A DNA stretch of 64,000 nucleotides from Desulfosudis oleivorans (GTDB lineage Bacteria > Desulfobacterota > Desulfobacteria > Desulfobacterales > SURF-7), in NCBI GenBank assembly GCA_020723305.1, contig DYJC01000007.1:124001-188000 (forward strand), read 5' to 3'. Under the pieces are notes generated by a model, which was not told the origin of the DNA, ran no database searches, and worked only from the letters and a program-made list of their open reading frames with translations. The translations under genes were made by a program, and so were the position numbers. Shown piece after piece: positions 36,262 through 46,226 of this stretch (within the stretch, counting starts at the first letter, position 1; each line of letters begins with the position of its first letter).

Positions 36262-36639
36262 GTAAATTATCCTTTCGCATCTATCCGTTGTTCATTTTTA
36301 TCTGGTGGATGTATTTCAGAAATTCTCCACGGATTTCTCGTCGATCATAATGTGAATAGCCCCATTCATTTCTGGTTACCAAAATATATTTGCATGGCCT
36401 TGAAGTGTCAATACGTTAATTCCTGCTGGTTTTCCGGAAAGATTGTAATTTGATTTCAAATCCTGTAATATGCGTTCTTCAATATGATGTTATCATAATA
36501 TTTATTTCCTTTTGAAAGGGATTCAAACCTGTTTTCAGAGCTGTCTGATCAACAGGAAATGATCTGCTGCAGCATCGTGATGCAGATTCAATATATTGAA
36601 CCATAACTGTCCGATCAAAACCAGAGGCATGTTATCAAT
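36262..36639. other. Intergenic region upstream of the cyclase gene
   Basis: 378 bp between the divergent NMO remnant and the cyclase gene. AT-rich, no open frame of note, no repeat element. Promoters of both genes should lie here but none is clear. Confidence 0.5.
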
Positions 36640-39495
36640 ATGAATTCAAATGGATTTAAAACCAGTAAAAGAATCGGGGAATACCTTGCTTGTGATCCAA
36701 AACAGATCCGGCAAGCCCTGAATGGCCAGAAAAAAATATCCGGCACGGATATTAAACCTCTTCTGGGTGAAATACTGGTTCAGGAAGGAACCATTACCCA
36801 GGATGCCCTGCAAAAGGCGATTCTTCAGCAGCGCCTGGACCGACTTCAGCAATGTGAAATTTTTTCAAACCTCAATAGCAATGACTTGATGGCTCTTCGC
36901 GAATGCGCCTGTGAAATTACCCTTGAGCCCCATCAGGAATTTATCACCCAGGATCAGCCTGGAGATTGCTTTTATGTCCTGATTGAAGGATTGGCCGAGG
37001 TGTTTCGAAAAGATGAGTATGGAGAAGAAGTTCTTCTGGGCAGGATTGAATCTTCGGATTGTATTGGTGAGATGGGTTATTTCAGCGATGGGAAAAGAAT
37101 TGCTTCCGTAAGAACCCTCCGGAAATCCTATCTTCTGAAAATCAAATACAATGATTTCAAAAAACTTTTACCGATTTCCCCGACACTTGCCCTGAATTTT
37201 CTGGAACTTGTCACCAACCGTTTAAGGCAGGCCAATTACCGGTACCAGCAATCCGTGATTAAAAAAAGAAAAGCGGAGATTTCTTTACAGTATATCTGTG
37301 AATTCATGGACATGAATGAAATTATCAGCCTTCGAATCAGCATGGAGCAACAGATCGAACGGATTATTACAACCGCCAGCAAGGTAATGAACGCTGAACG
37401 TGCAACCCTGTTTCTGGTGGATAAATTCTCCGGCGATTTATGGGCAATGTTTGCAGAAGGAGTGAAACAAAAAGAGATACGTGTTCCAATCGGCAAGGGG
37501 GTTGCCGGATGGGTGGCAAAAAATGAAAAGATTTTGAATATCTCAGATGCCTATTCAGACAGACGCTTTGACACATCCATTGATCAACAGATCGGTTTTC
37601 GAACCCGCAATATTCTTTGTGGGCCTTTAAAAAACTTACAGGGAGAGCTTCTGGGTGTCATTCAGGTTTTGAATAAAAAAGAGGGGAGCTTTCAAAAAAT
37701 TGATGAAACTTTATTCAAGGCATTCAGCTATCAGAGCGCCATTTCTGTTGAAAATCATAACTTGTATCGAAAATTACTGGAAGACCACGAAAAGATGGCG
37801 ATTCTTTTTGATATCTCCATGTCGATCGCACACACCCTGGATCTGGATACGCTTTTTGTAAAAATTGTCGATAAAATTTCAGAGATTCTGAACGCGGAAA
37901 GAAGCTCTCTTTTCCTCATCGATCCGAAAACCAATGAGCTGTGGTCCAAGGTTGCCCAGCAATCTGAATTAACGGAAATCCGGTTTCCAGCGGAAAAAGG
38001 TCTGGCCGGTTATGTCACCCAGACCGGTCAGATTCTAAACATTGAAAATGCCTATCAGGACCCGCGATTTCTTCCCATCGTGGATAATCAGACCGGTTTT
38101 TACACCAGAACAGTGCTTTGTGTTCCCGTCATAAACCGGAATGGGGAAATCATCGGTGTTGCAGAAGCCATGAACAGGAAAGAAGGCAAATTTGTTCAAG
38201 AGGATGAAACGCTGCTGAAGACAATTGTTTCTCAGGTATCGGTGGCTCTGGAAAACGCCCAGCTTTATGGGCGTACACTGGAAATGAAAAATTATCTTGC
38301 CAGTGTTCAAAACAGTATCACCAACAGTATCATCACCATCAACAATCAATGGAAGATTGTTACCGTCAATCAGCGTGCGGAATCGCTTTTCCATAGAACT
38401 CAGGATCAAATGATCCAGCAGGATATTCGTCAGATTATCCACTCCGGTAATGAAAGCCTTGTTGCAACAATCCATCGCGCCATAACCAACCATATGGCGG
38501 TTGTCGAATATGATGTGCCTCTCTTACTTCCAACCTGCGAAGAACAATATATCAATCTGAATTTTTTCCCTCTCCTGGACCACCGGAAGGAGCGTCAGGG
38601 AACCGTGCTGATCTTTGAAAATATCACCTCTGAAAAAAGGATGAAAAATACCCTGATACGGTATATGGCCAAGGACATTGTTGAAACCATCCTGGATGAT
38701 CCTGTCCAGCAGCGGCTGGGCGGCACGCGAAGCAAAGCAACCATTATGTTTTCAGATATCCGGGGATACACCGGTATTACCGAAAACCTGACCGCCGAAC
38801 AGACGGTCGCGTTTCTGAATGAATACTTCCGGCTGATGGTGGATGTGATTTTCGAAAACAAAGGCGTACTGGATAAGTTTATCGGGGATGGAATCATGTC
38901 GGTCTTTGGTGTCCCCTATACAAAAGAGGATGATACCATCCGTGCGGTGCGGACTGCTTTGCAGATGAGACAAAATCTGAATGCCTTCAATGCCGCCAAA
39001 AAAAAACACGGGGGAAAACCGATCCATATCGGTATTGGAATCTGTACCGGAGAGGTAATCTCCGGCAATATCGGATCTGAAAGGCGCATGGACTTCACCG
39101 TTATCGGTGATGGCGTGAATGTCGCATCCCGTATTGAAAACCTGACAAAATATTATGGTGCGGACATCCTGATCACCGGTTCCACCCATGAGGAGATCAA
39201 AGATCATTTTACCACCAGATTGATCGATAACGTCCGGGTAAAAGGGAAAACCAAACCCATCCGGATTTTTGAGGTGATCGGCGAGGGTCACATCCCATTA
39301 TCCATAGCCGAAAGCTATTTCTGTCAGGGAAGGGATTTGTATGATCAAAAAAAATTCAGTCAAGCCGCTGATTTGTTTCGAAAGGGAATTATTGACGACC
39401 CTCCCTGCCAGGTTTTTCTGGAAAGATGCAAACAATTCATTCAATCCCCTCCTCCTTCAAACTGGAATGGAATATGGGTGTTACATGGAAAATAA
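36640..39495 (+). CDS. Multi-sensor class III adenylate/guanylate cyclase
   Basis: 951 aa, soluble. Order of parts: residues ~35-65 resemble the helical N-terminal unit of type II secretion/pilus ATPases ([20 protein letters not shown]); ~75-195 cyclic-nucleotide-binding domain ([29 protein letters not shown]); ~225-370 and ~385-545 two GAF domains; ~550-665 PAS; ~695-880 cyclase catalytic domain with metal Asp706 ([10 protein letters not shown]) and Asp750 ([11 protein letters not shown]) and NVASRIE for the transition state; a short TPR-like tail. All catalytic residues are present. cAMP binding at the N terminus suggests feedback. Monocistronic. Confidence 0.92.
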   Translation: MNSNGFKTSKRIGEYLACDPKQIRQALNGQKKISGTDIKPLLGEILVQEGTITQDALQKAILQQRLDRLQQCEIFSNLNSNDLMALRECACEITLEPHQEFITQDQPGDCFYVLIEGLAEVFRKDEYGEEVLLGRIESSDCIGEMGYFSDGKRIASVRTLRKSYLLKIKYNDFKKLLPISPTLALNFLELVTNRLRQANYRYQQSVIKKRKAEISLQYICEFMDMNEIISLRISMEQQIERIITTASKVMNAERATLFLVDKFSGDLWAMFAEGVKQKEIRVPIGKGVAGWVAKNEKILNISDAYSDRRFDTSIDQQIGFRTRNILCGPLKNLQGELLGVIQVLNKKEGSFQKIDETLFKAFSYQSAISVENHNLYRKLLEDHEKMAILFDISMSIAHTLDLDTLFVKIVDKISEILNAERSSLFLIDPKTNELWSKVAQQSELTEIRFPAEKGLAGYVTQTGQILNIENAYQDPRFLPIVDNQTGFYTRTVLCVPVINRNGEIIGVAEAMNRKEGKFVQEDETLLKTIVSQVSVALENAQLYGRTLEMKNYLASVQNSITNSIITINNQWKIVTVNQRAESLFHRTQDQMIQQDIRQIIHSGNESLVATIHRAITNHMAVVEYDVPLLLPTCEEQYINLNFFPLLDHRKERQGTVLIFENITSEKRMKNTLIRYMAKDIVETILDDPVQQRLGGTRSKATIMFSDIRGYTGITENLTAEQTVAFLNEYFRLMVDVIFENKGVLDKFIGDGIMSVFGVPYTKEDDTIRAVRTALQMRQNLNAFNAAKKKHGGKPIHIGIGICTGEVISGNIGSERRMDFTVIGDGVNVASRIENLTKYYGADILITGSTHEEIKDHFTTRLIDNVRVKGKTKPIRIFEVIGEGHIPLSIAESYFCQGRDLYDQKKFSQAADLFRKGIIDDPPCQVFLERCKQFIQSPPPSNWNGIWVLHGK

Positions 39496-39541
39496 TCGAG
39501 GTTGAATATCGAATATCGGTTTTTTTTATACAAAACAGAAT

Positions 39542-41212
39542 CTAAAATTGAGTGATGTGCTTCATCTCTTTCAGACGATGGCTGATCTCCAGATAACAGG
39601 AAAACGCCTTGCCGGCCTCTTCAAAAGGATCCCGGAAATAGGAGCGTATTTTTGTAAGCGGGAATCGGCCTTTTTTAACTGCATAATATAGTTTGTTGCC
39701 CAGCATATACCCGAGCTGGGTGCTGAACACCAACGGCAGAATCGAACGATTTCGATACTGGGGTTCAAATTTCCGGTAAAAATCCTCCGGATTCCCGGTC
39801 TGCCGCTGAAGTGCATAGTGTTGCAGAATGAATCTTGCCACCTGTGAAATCATCGAATCAGTCTTTTGATATTCATCCCGTTTCATCTGGCCCAGCAACC
39901 TTCTGAGAGAGTTTTCCGAATGGGCTTTACGCTTTTCATTGATAAACTTGCTTCCGAAAAATCCCAGACATTCGGTGATCACATTCCAGTAAAACCGGTC
40001 AAACAGGTTCAGGTCTGCAGTCAGACGGCCGCGGCAGACCGCATTCACAAAATGGCTAGCCTCCTCGGCGGCCATGTTCAGATTGGAATTGGGCAGATAA
40101 ATTAAATACGCCTCTTTTCCTTCCTGCTCATATTCCAGAAGAAACCCTTCCCCGCTTTTCATCTTCTCCTTGATCAACCGGATTTTCCCCTTGACCGCCG
40201 GCATATCATGAATCAAATCCATAAAATCAAGGTTATTGGCATAATACACATTCAATTGTTCCAAAACCTGGGGATACAGGTCCAGTTTCAGAATGGATGC
40301 AAGATCGGATGCGATATCCTGGACCGACAGCCCGCTCCCTTCAGGACCGTCTTCAGCCCACTCCCCGTGGACTGGATAATATGCGTCTTCGGAGTATTCC
40401 AGCCAATTCAGATAAGACTGAACTTTGTTGGCCGGCATGGTGTTCATGACACAAAAACTGTTTTCACTGATCCGGATGACATCGGATTCCTCGATTCCCT
40501 GTTCACACATTTTCCAGAAAAGGTTTTCCGCATTCTGATAAACAATGACACTCCGGATCTGAATATCCAGGAGAACCAGCAGTTGTTCCACCTCTTTCGG
40601 AAGATGGCTTGGAGAAACATGAAAATCACCATCCACCACATAAATCAGCTTTCCCGGATTTTTCAGTAATGTTTTTGAAATCACTTTTGCCGCATACCGG
40701 TCCCGGTCTCTTATTCCACCGATTCCTTCACCGGGATCGGAATTGATCCCAATGATCGGAATCCCATGATCCTGACAAAAACAAATAATCGGGCTCCAGT
40801 TCTGCCAACTAAAAGGCCATTTTTTCCGATAATCGATTTTCCGGATAAAAACTCCCTCGGAAAGATCACCATCCATAAAGGCATCGATATATTTCTGGTC
40901 CATGCCGTAGAACATCTCCAGACAGAGAATCATCTCCCGTTTTCCCTGGATTTCCCGAAGAATACGCAAGACACACCTCTGCGACTGTCGCAGCGTATGG
41001 TAATCCCCATGAAATACCAGGTCTGCTCCGGAAACCTTTTTAATCAAATCTGTTTTGGTTGAAATGCCCTGATAATCCTTTAAAAAATCAAAATATTCCT
41101 TTTCATAGGTTTCGACCGCAGGATTATACTCCAGGCTGTCACGAACCAGCTTGACATTTTTCCAATAGTTCTTTTTTTGAATTTGAATGAGCTCTTTCCG
41201 CAATATGGACAT
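39542..41212 (-). CDS. ChaN-domain protein, heme-binding lipoprotein-like N terminus
   Basis: 556 aa. Residues ~60-260 match the ChaN/DUF399 family (LVFHGDYHTLRQSQR, MILCLEMFYGMDQKYIDAFMDG, GIPIIGINSDPGEGIG, YVVDGDFHVSPSHLP). Members are linked to iron or heme handling in other bacteria. There is no signal peptide or lipobox, so this one appears cytoplasmic. The C-terminal ~300 residues are helical and unassigned, with YLNWLEYSEDAYYP and AEEASHFVNAVCRGR. The family is usually ~250-300 aa, so the C-terminal extension is unusual. Function unknown. Confidence 0.78.
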   Translation of the reverse strand: MSILRKELIQIQKKNYWKNVKLVRDSLEYNPAVETYEKEYFDFLKDYQGISTKTDLIKKVSGADLVFHGDYHTLRQSQRCVLRILREIQGKREMILCLEMFYGMDQKYIDAFMDGDLSEGVFIRKIDYRKKWPFSWQNWSPIICFCQDHGIPIIGINSDPGEGIGGIRDRDRYAAKVISKTLLKNPGKLIYVVDGDFHVSPSHLPKEVEQLLVLLDIQIRSVIVYQNAENLFWKMCEQGIEESDVIRISENSFCVMNTMPANKVQSYLNWLEYSEDAYYPVHGEWAEDGPEGSGLSVQDIASDLASILKLDLYPQVLEQLNVYYANNLDFMDLIHDMPAVKGKIRLIKEKMKSGEGFLLEYEQEGKEAYLIYLPNSNLNMAAEEASHFVNAVCRGRLTADLNLFDRFYWNVITECLGFFGSKFINEKRKAHSENSLRRLLGQMKRDEYQKTDSMISQVARFILQHYALQRQTGNPEDFYRKFEPQYRNRSILPLVFSTQLGYMLGNKLYYAVKKGRFPLTKIRSYFRDPFEEAGKAFSCYLEISHRLKEMKHITQF

Positions 41213-41641
41213 CAGAGGGGGGGTGTCCTTTTATCCGATGGATGCAAATCAAACAACCACACGATTTCATCAAACAAATGAGCCAATTTCAAAAGTCTCT
41301 TGTTGTAGTTCCGGCGAAAACTAAAATCCAGTATTTTCGGCTCTTTTCTGAGCACTGACTTTCGCCGGTGTGACGCTTTATAATCGTTTTGAAATTGGCT
41401 CAAATGATATAAAAATTTTCTCTAAGCGATACGGATATGTTACTATCCAGACAAATATTTTTCAACCTGAAAAAAATTCCGGAAACAGCTCTTTCAATCC
41501 GGATATTTTTTTGATACAATACACTGTAATTGAATGGTTCTGATATCACTCTTCAATTGCATTGCAGCCACTTACATTAAACATTTTTCTGAACCAATCC
41601 AGAACAGACAGTCCCGGAATTTCAATACAGGAGGTTTCTCT
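41213..41641. other. Intergenic region between ChaN-domain gene and cheX
   Basis: 429 bp. Contains MITE copy 3 (41280-41401), then AT-rich leader. An open stretch in frame with cheX from 41534 is probably untranslated, because the AGGAGG site points to the GTG at 41642. Confidence 0.55.
41280..41401. repeat. MITE-like palindromic element, copy 3
   Basis: 122 bp with intact ends GAGCCAATTTCAAAA / TTTTGAAATTGGCTC. Flanked by AAAT on both sides (41276-41279 and 41402-41405). Inner pair CCGGCGAAA / TTTCGCCGG perfect. Best-preserved copy. Confidence 0.9.
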
Positions 41642-42280
41642 GTGGATGCCAATATGATTAACACATTTCTCAAGGCAACGCTGGAAATCATTCATGATGT
41701 GGCCCACCTCAGTTATAAAGTCCATAAAATATACAAAAAAAAAGATGAAAAAGGCATAGGTGATGTTACAGGAATCATTGGTTTGAAGGGCTCCGGTAAA
41801 GGTACAGTCGCAGTCACCTTTGATCAGAGTACGATTTTATATATTGTCTCAAAAATATTGGACATGGACACCAAGGATATTGGTGAAGATATCGTGATCG
41901 ATACGGTTGCTGAACTGGCTAATATGATCACCGGACGGGCGATACGCATTCTGGCGGAAAAAGGATTTGATCTTGATTTAACACTCCCGACAGTTGTCCA
42001 TGGCCCTGATCACAAAGTTGTTCATCAAGCCAGCGGCCCTATAATCGTGATCCCCTATTCATCTGAGCAGGGAAATTTTACAGTTGAATTCTCATTTAAC
42101 CCGGATATGAAACCAGAGTTACCCCAACCAGACACAAAAAAAACGGATACCAAATCCAGTAATGGTGACATGGATCATCTTTCAAAAACCGTAACCCCTC
42201 CTTCCATTAACAAGCCTTCCGAATCCAAGGATTCCGTAAATAAGGCCTCTAACAGCTGGGGAATGCCGGAAACCGGATAA
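41642..42280 (+). CDS. cheX: CheX-family chemotaxis phosphatase
   Basis: 212 aa from GTG 41642, with AGGAGG 7 nt before it. Residues ~1-155 are a CheC/CheX-type domain: DVTGIIGLKGSGKGTVAVTFDQ, then AELANMITGRAI with the catalytic Glu-x2-Asn pair, and GPIIVIPYSSEQGNFTVEFSF. CheX dephosphorylates CheY-like receivers. The last ~55 residues are a Pro/Ser/Lys-rich disordered tail (PELPQPDTKKTDTKSS) not typical of CheX. No other che genes are nearby, so its partner receiver is elsewhere. Confidence 0.87.
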   Translation: MDANMINTFLKATLEIIHDVAHLSYKVHKIYKKKDEKGIGDVTGIIGLKGSGKGTVAVTFDQSTILYIVSKILDMDTKDIGEDIVIDTVAELANMITGRAIRILAEKGFDLDLTLPTVVHGPDHKVVHQASGPIIVIPYSSEQGNFTVEFSFNPDMKPELPQPDTKKTDTKSSNGDMDHLSKTVTPPSINKPSESKDSVNKASNSWGMPETG

Positions 42281-42357
42281 CTGTCCTGACAACCTCCATA
42301 TTGTGTTTTCACATATTGATGTTTTTATTTATTTCAGGAAGCAACACCGGAGCTAAC

Positions 42358-43269
42358 ATGAAATATAGATTGAAAAATACCGCCACACTGTTTGAAACCA
42401 TAATGGTCATCTATAAAGGGATTTCAAAACAAAAGGCCAAGCAGATAATCAAATATTCAGAGTTCCTGATGAATGGGAAAAATATTGGTCGGCATCCAAA
42501 ACTGGTTATCGAAACAGGCAGTGAGCTTGTAATTATTCCAATGGAAAAAAGCCGAAATGAAACCCAGGCTCCTACAGAAAGAAACCCTGTGGCCATCCAT
42601 TTCGAGGATTCTCATCTGATTATTGCCCGTAAACCAGCCGGAATTTTATCGTGCGGGAACAAGGAACTAGTAATCAATAATTCATACCATAAACTTCTGG
42701 AAGCGTTTCTCACGGAACGCGATGGAAAAAAAACCAGACTCTGGGTTATTCATCGGCTCGACAGGGAAGTAGAAGGATTGCTGATGTTTGCAAAGTCTGA
42801 AAAACTTCAGAAGCAGATAAAAGATAAATGGAAAGAGGTCAATAAAAAATATATCGCTCTTACCGAGAACAGACCTGATCCCCCGGAGGGGATCATTGAA
42901 AACTGGCTGAAGGATACTTCTGCCCGGAAGGTTATTGCCTGTCCAAAGGAAACCCCTGGCAGCAGGTATGCAAAAACGGAATATGCTTTTATCAGAAATG
43001 AAAGGCCTTACCATCTGGTTGAAATCAAATTACATACCGGGAGGAAAAACCAGATCCGTGTACATCTGGCAGGAATTCACTGCCCTGTTGTCGGCGACCG
43101 GAAATATGGTGCGGATTCAACCTTTATCCGGCAAATCCGTCTGGCAGCCTTTTTTCTCGAATTTCAACATCCTGTGACAAAAAATATAATATCGGTTCAG
43201 TACACACCCTCTCAACGTTTTTTCAAACCTTCAACAACTTCTGATGAGAATTACAAGATAACCGGTTAA
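42358..43269 (+). CDS. RluA-family pseudouridine synthase
   Basis: 303 aa from ATG 42358 with CGGAG upstream; an ATG at 42301 opens a hydrophobic leader that is probably not translated. An N-terminal S4-like RNA-binding unit (~10-60: GISKQKAKQIIKYSEFLMNGK) precedes the catalytic domain with IARKPAGILSCG, the active-site Asp in HRLDREVEGLLMFAKS, LHTGRKNQIRVHLA and VVGDRKYG. Isomerises uridine in rRNA or tRNA. Which site cannot be told. Confidence 0.92.
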   Translation: MKYRLKNTATLFETIMVIYKGISKQKAKQIIKYSEFLMNGKNIGRHPKLVIETGSELVIIPMEKSRNETQAPTERNPVAIHFEDSHLIIARKPAGILSCGNKELVINNSYHKLLEAFLTERDGKKTRLWVIHRLDREVEGLLMFAKSEKLQKQIKDKWKEVNKKYIALTENRPDPPEGIIENWLKDTSARKVIACPKETPGSRYAKTEYAFIRNERPYHLVEIKLHTGRKNQIRVHLAGIHCPVVGDRKYGADSTFIRQIRLAAFFLEFQHPVTKNIISVQYTPSQRFFKPSTTSDENYKITG

Positions 43270-43271
43270 AT

Positions 43272-43574
43272 TCACATCCCCTCAATCAGTCTGGAATACT
43301 CCTTGAGAGTGCGAATGGATTCCATTGTCATCTGGAAAAAAAACCAGGAAAGAACAAGTATACCGACGGTAAGCCCGATCTTCCATGCCTGGGTTGTTTG
43401 CGGCCGCCACCAGATCAGGGGTAACGCCAGCGGCCCCACACAACAGACAGCAATGATAATAAAAGATTTTCGGAAATACCATTGGATTTTTTCCTCAAGA
43501 AACTCATTGCAGTGTTTACACTTTATCGCTTCATCTTGAATTTCTTCAGCACAGAAAGGACACTTTTTCATCAT
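43272..43574 (-). CDS. Small zinc-ribbon membrane protein
   Basis: 100 aa. N-terminal double-zinc-ribbon style [18 protein letters not shown] (two Cys-x2-Cys pairs), then two hydrophobic segments ([33 protein letters not shown]). Common small membrane protein type of unknown role. Tandem ATG start (43574 or 43571). Its stop lies 2 bp from the convergent RluA stop. Confidence 0.78.
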   Translation of the reverse strand: MMKKCPFCAEEIQDEAIKCKHCNEFLEEKIQWYFRKSFIIIAVCCVGPLALPLIWWRPQTTQAWKIGLTVGILVLSWFFFQMTMESIRTLKEYSRLIEGM

Positions 43575-43630
43575 AACCTCTCCTGGTTAGTGGATTATGC
43601 TTACCTTTGATAAACAAAAGATCATATGGA

Positions 43631-44326
43631 TTACTCATTGTTCTGTTTCAGGAATGTAAGAATGTTATCCATCATCCGGTTTATTGTCTGGTAATTCTCA
43701 GGCTTTACTGAAAAAATTTCTTCCTCGGTTTGTACATATTGAGAGGGTATTAATTCATCGCGGCAGTGAAAAACCATTTTCCCTGCTGACTCTGGTGTGG
43801 TTTCAAGATGAAACTGCAATCCAATAGCCGACCTGCCGATTTGAAACGCCTGGTTTTCACATCCTTTGCTTCCAGCCAGACGGATTGCTCCGGCCGGCAG
43901 ATCAAAAGTCTCACCATGCCAGTGGAAAACTTCCATGGATGCCGGAAAGCTGAAAATTGAACGATCCGTCAGTGATACCCCATTTATTGGATACCACCCG
44001 ATCTCCTTTACGGGATTCCGATATACCTTTGCTCCCATTGCGCTTGCAATGAGTTGTGCACCCAGACAGATGCCCAGAACCGGTTTTCCAGAACCGATCA
44101 TGTCGCAAATGAACTGCTTCTCCCGTGCAAGCCAGGGGAACATATCCTCATCATTGACACTCATAGGCCCGCCCATCACAACAAGCAGATCAATTGTGTT
44201 GGTATCCGGCAGGTCATCGGACTCAAAAAACTTTGTGCTTGTTATCCGATACCCGGCCTTTTCAAGCCATGATTCGATGCTGCCAAGACCTTCGAATGGG
44301 ACATGCTGGAAATAATGTGCGTGCAT
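43631..44326 (-). CDS. Class I glutamine amidotransferase-like protein
   Basis: 231 aa, stand-alone GATase-1 domain: VVMGGPMSVNDE, catalytic Cys in LGICLGAQLIASAMGAKVY, FHWHGETFDLP, and the His/Glu part in GLQFHLETTPES. Related to GMP-synthase-like amidotransferases acting without a fused synthase; some act as gamma-glutamyl hydrolases. AAGGAG precedes the ATG. MITE copy 4 lies just upstream, between it and the DUF6125-like gene. Confidence 0.9.
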   Translation of the reverse strand: MHAHYFQHVPFEGLGSIESWLEKAGYRITSTKFFESDDLPDTNTIDLLVVMGGPMSVNDEDMFPWLAREKQFICDMIGSGKPVLGICLGAQLIASAMGAKVYRNPVKEIGWYPINGVSLTDRSIFSFPASMEVFHWHGETFDLPAGAIRLAGSKGCENQAFQIGRSAIGLQFHLETTPESAGKMVFHCRDELIPSQYVQTEEEIFSVKPENYQTINRMMDNILTFLKQNNE

Positions 44327-44379
44327 TTGTTCTCCTTTTCATTACTACTATTTGCAATAACCAGAAATATAAATCCCTT

Positions 44380-44500
44380 GAGCTAATTTCAAAAGTCTGT
44401 TGTTGTAGTTCCGGCGAAAACAAGAATCCCTATTTTCGGCTCTTTTCTGGGCACCGACTTTCGCCGGTGTGACGCTTTTTAATAGTTTTGAAATTAGCTC
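44380..44500. repeat. MITE-like palindromic element, copy 4
   Basis: 121 bp. Both ends carry the compensating change GAGCTAATTTCAAAA / TTTTGAAATTAGCTC, so pairing is kept. Flanked by CCTT (44376-44379 and 44501-44504). It begins 7 bp after the stop of the minus-strand gene at 44508. Confidence 0.88.
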
Positions 44501-44507
44501 CCTTTTG

Positions 44508-45284
44508 TTAAAAATCAAGCTCAGCAGAAGCCATGGTAACCACGGGGATAGTAAACCGCCAGGCGCAATACCACTCTTCCGGATGTTTATCCGGCGGACA
44601 TCCCACACATTCTGTTTGAATCCGGCTGTCGATTGTACGGGCAAACGTGGTGTATTCAACCATACCGCCGGATTTGCAGGGATAATCATCCAGATTCTTC
44701 CGTTTCCTCGCGGATTGCACGCGGCATTCATTCATCTGAAAAAGAAGACTGTTTGCACTTTCTTCCACAATGGATTGGATATTGATGCAGGCATACAGTC
44801 TGAAATTCAATGCTTTTTTTAACCCCTCCAGCCCTGGATTTTCCGGAAGACCCAGTAATCCTTTAATTGCCGTAGCTTCAAAAGGTGAAAAATACTGCCA
44901 GCATGCATCATTACATGCCTTGGCCTCTTTCATGCTGCTTGAAAATTCGACCGCCTGAAACCAGACGCCATCGTTTGCCAGCCAGTTGATGGCTGTACTT
45001 TTCATTATATCATTCATTTGGTCTTCATTCATTTCCAGCAAAGATGCGGGAATGCCATCCTGTGGATTTCCACCAAAAGCGGTTACAAACCGTTTCAGTT
45101 GAATGGAAAAACTCTTTCGGGTCGCCTCGTTCAGAATGATCATGGCTTTTTCAACTCCCATCCGATTTCGAACCTCTGAAAACCACAAGGCATAGTGAAC
45201 CATAATCCGCTGAAACATATCCAGAAGATGCTCTGTTTTTTGTGGCTGTTGCAAATCATCCATAGTATCGGGAACTTTGTTCAT
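44508..45284 (-). CDS. Cysteine-containing cytosolic protein, DUF6125-like
   Basis: 258 aa from ATG 45284 (a TTG one codon upstream sits nearer the GGAG site). Helical, soluble: MFQRIMVHYALWFSEVRNRMGVEKAMIIL-type start, then KACNDACWQYFSPFEATAIK, LYACINIQSIVEES, MNECRVQSARKRKNLDDYPCKSGGMVEY and TECVGCPPDKHPEEWYCAWRF. About eight conserved-looking cysteines suggest metal binding. It resembles DUF6125 proteins common in sulfate reducers and clostridia; this is from memory of the pattern. Function unknown. Two AACC-N4-GGTT palindromes lie 98-122 bp upstream. Confidence 0.65.
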   Translation of the reverse strand: MNKVPDTMDDLQQPQKTEHLLDMFQRIMVHYALWFSEVRNRMGVEKAMIILNEATRKSFSIQLKRFVTAFGGNPQDGIPASLLEMNEDQMNDIMKSTAINWLANDGVWFQAVEFSSSMKEAKACNDACWQYFSPFEATAIKGLLGLPENPGLEGLKKALNFRLYACINIQSIVEESANSLLFQMNECRVQSARKRKNLDDYPCKSGGMVEYTTFARTIDSRIQTECVGCPPDKHPEEWYCAWRFTIPVVTMASAELDF

Positions 45285-45381
45285 CAATTATATCTCCATT
45301 GTTACCCTGTTTAATCTGTAACCGATTCGCCCCCAAAAGGCTCCGGTCTTTGAAGAGAATTCAGATCGGATGGAAATTTTT

Positions 45382-45406
45382 AACCATATGGTTAAACCTT
45401 GTGGTT
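45382..45406. promoter_or_regulatory. Two tandem AACC-N4-GGTT palindromes (candidate operator)
   Basis: AACCATATGGTT at 45382-45393 (inside the perfect 14-mer TAACCATATGGTTA) and AACCTTGTGGTT at 45395-45406. The centres are 13 bp apart; a further AACCAT half-site follows at about 45430. They lie in the 248-bp divergent spacer between the DUF6125-like and the kynurenine-formamidase-like genes, so either or both could be controlled. Confidence 0.5.
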
Positions 45407-45532
45407 GAATTTTTTACTATCAAAAAATTAACCATGTCAAGGAGATTTCTCTTTTAAAAATATGCCATGTGACATAATCTGTGCTGCATCGATACTGTAT
45501 AAAAGGACTAATTTAGAGAGAAGCCGCAATCC

Positions 45533-46174
45533 ATGAAGACAATAGATTTAAGCCATACAATCTCCATTGAAACACCGGTTTATCCCGGAACAGAACCCCC
45601 CGTTTTTTCAACTCCCTGTACAATTGAAAATCAGGGTTTTTTGGAGAAAAGGATTACCCTGTTTTCCCATACCGGTACACATATGGATGCACCCTCCCAT
45701 ATTCTTTCGGATGGAAAATCTCTTGACCGGTTTCCAGCAGAAAAATTCATGGGCAAAGCAGCTGTAATCAACCTCACCCATATTGACCGGTTGGAAATAA
45801 CATACCGTGATCTTATCCAATATGAATCACTTATCATGAAAATCGATTTTCTTCTGCTCTATACCGGATGGTACCTGAAATGGGGGAAAGATGACTATTT
45901 CAAGGAATATCCTGTTCTGACAGCAGAGGCTGCCAGGTGGCTGGCTGGGTTTCCGTTAAAGGGAATCGGCGTGGATATGATTTCCGTTGACCGGACAGAC
46001 ACGGACACCTATCCGATACATCGGATTTTATTACAAAATGAAATCCTCCTTGTTGAAAATCTGACAGCTCTTTCGGAACTCCCGGACATGATTTTTTCTT
46101 TTTGCTGCTTTCCGCTCAAAATTAAGGATGCGGATGGATCCCCGGTACGGGCAACGGCCCTGACATCAGAATAA
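45533..46174 (+). CDS. Cyclase/kynurenine-formamidase family metal hydrolase
   Basis: 213 aa, full family length. Metal-binding motif HTGTHMDAPSHI near residue 46, preceded by DLSHTISIETPVYPG, and followed by LLLYTGWYLKWG and GIGVDMISVDRTDTD...HRILLQNEILLVENL. Family members open or form amide and lactone rings (kynurenine formamidase, isatin hydrolase). No kyn genes are nearby, so the substrate is unknown. No strong ribosome site. Confidence 0.88.
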   Translation: MKTIDLSHTISIETPVYPGTEPPVFSTPCTIENQGFLEKRITLFSHTGTHMDAPSHILSDGKSLDRFPAEKFMGKAAVINLTHIDRLEITYRDLIQYESLIMKIDFLLLYTGWYLKWGKDDYFKEYPVLTAEAARWLAGFPLKGIGVDMISVDRTDTDTYPIHRILLQNEILLVENLTALSELPDMIFSFCCFPLKIKDADGSPVRATALTSE

Positions 46175-46226
46175 TTGTTCCTTTTTCATATCACCTTAAA
46201 TCTCATCCAGATTGTTCGGAAAATAA

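Noticed and set aside
41534-41641. N-terminal extension of cheX from an upstream ATG
   Set aside because: A perfect AGGAGG site points to the GTG at 41642 and the family begins there.
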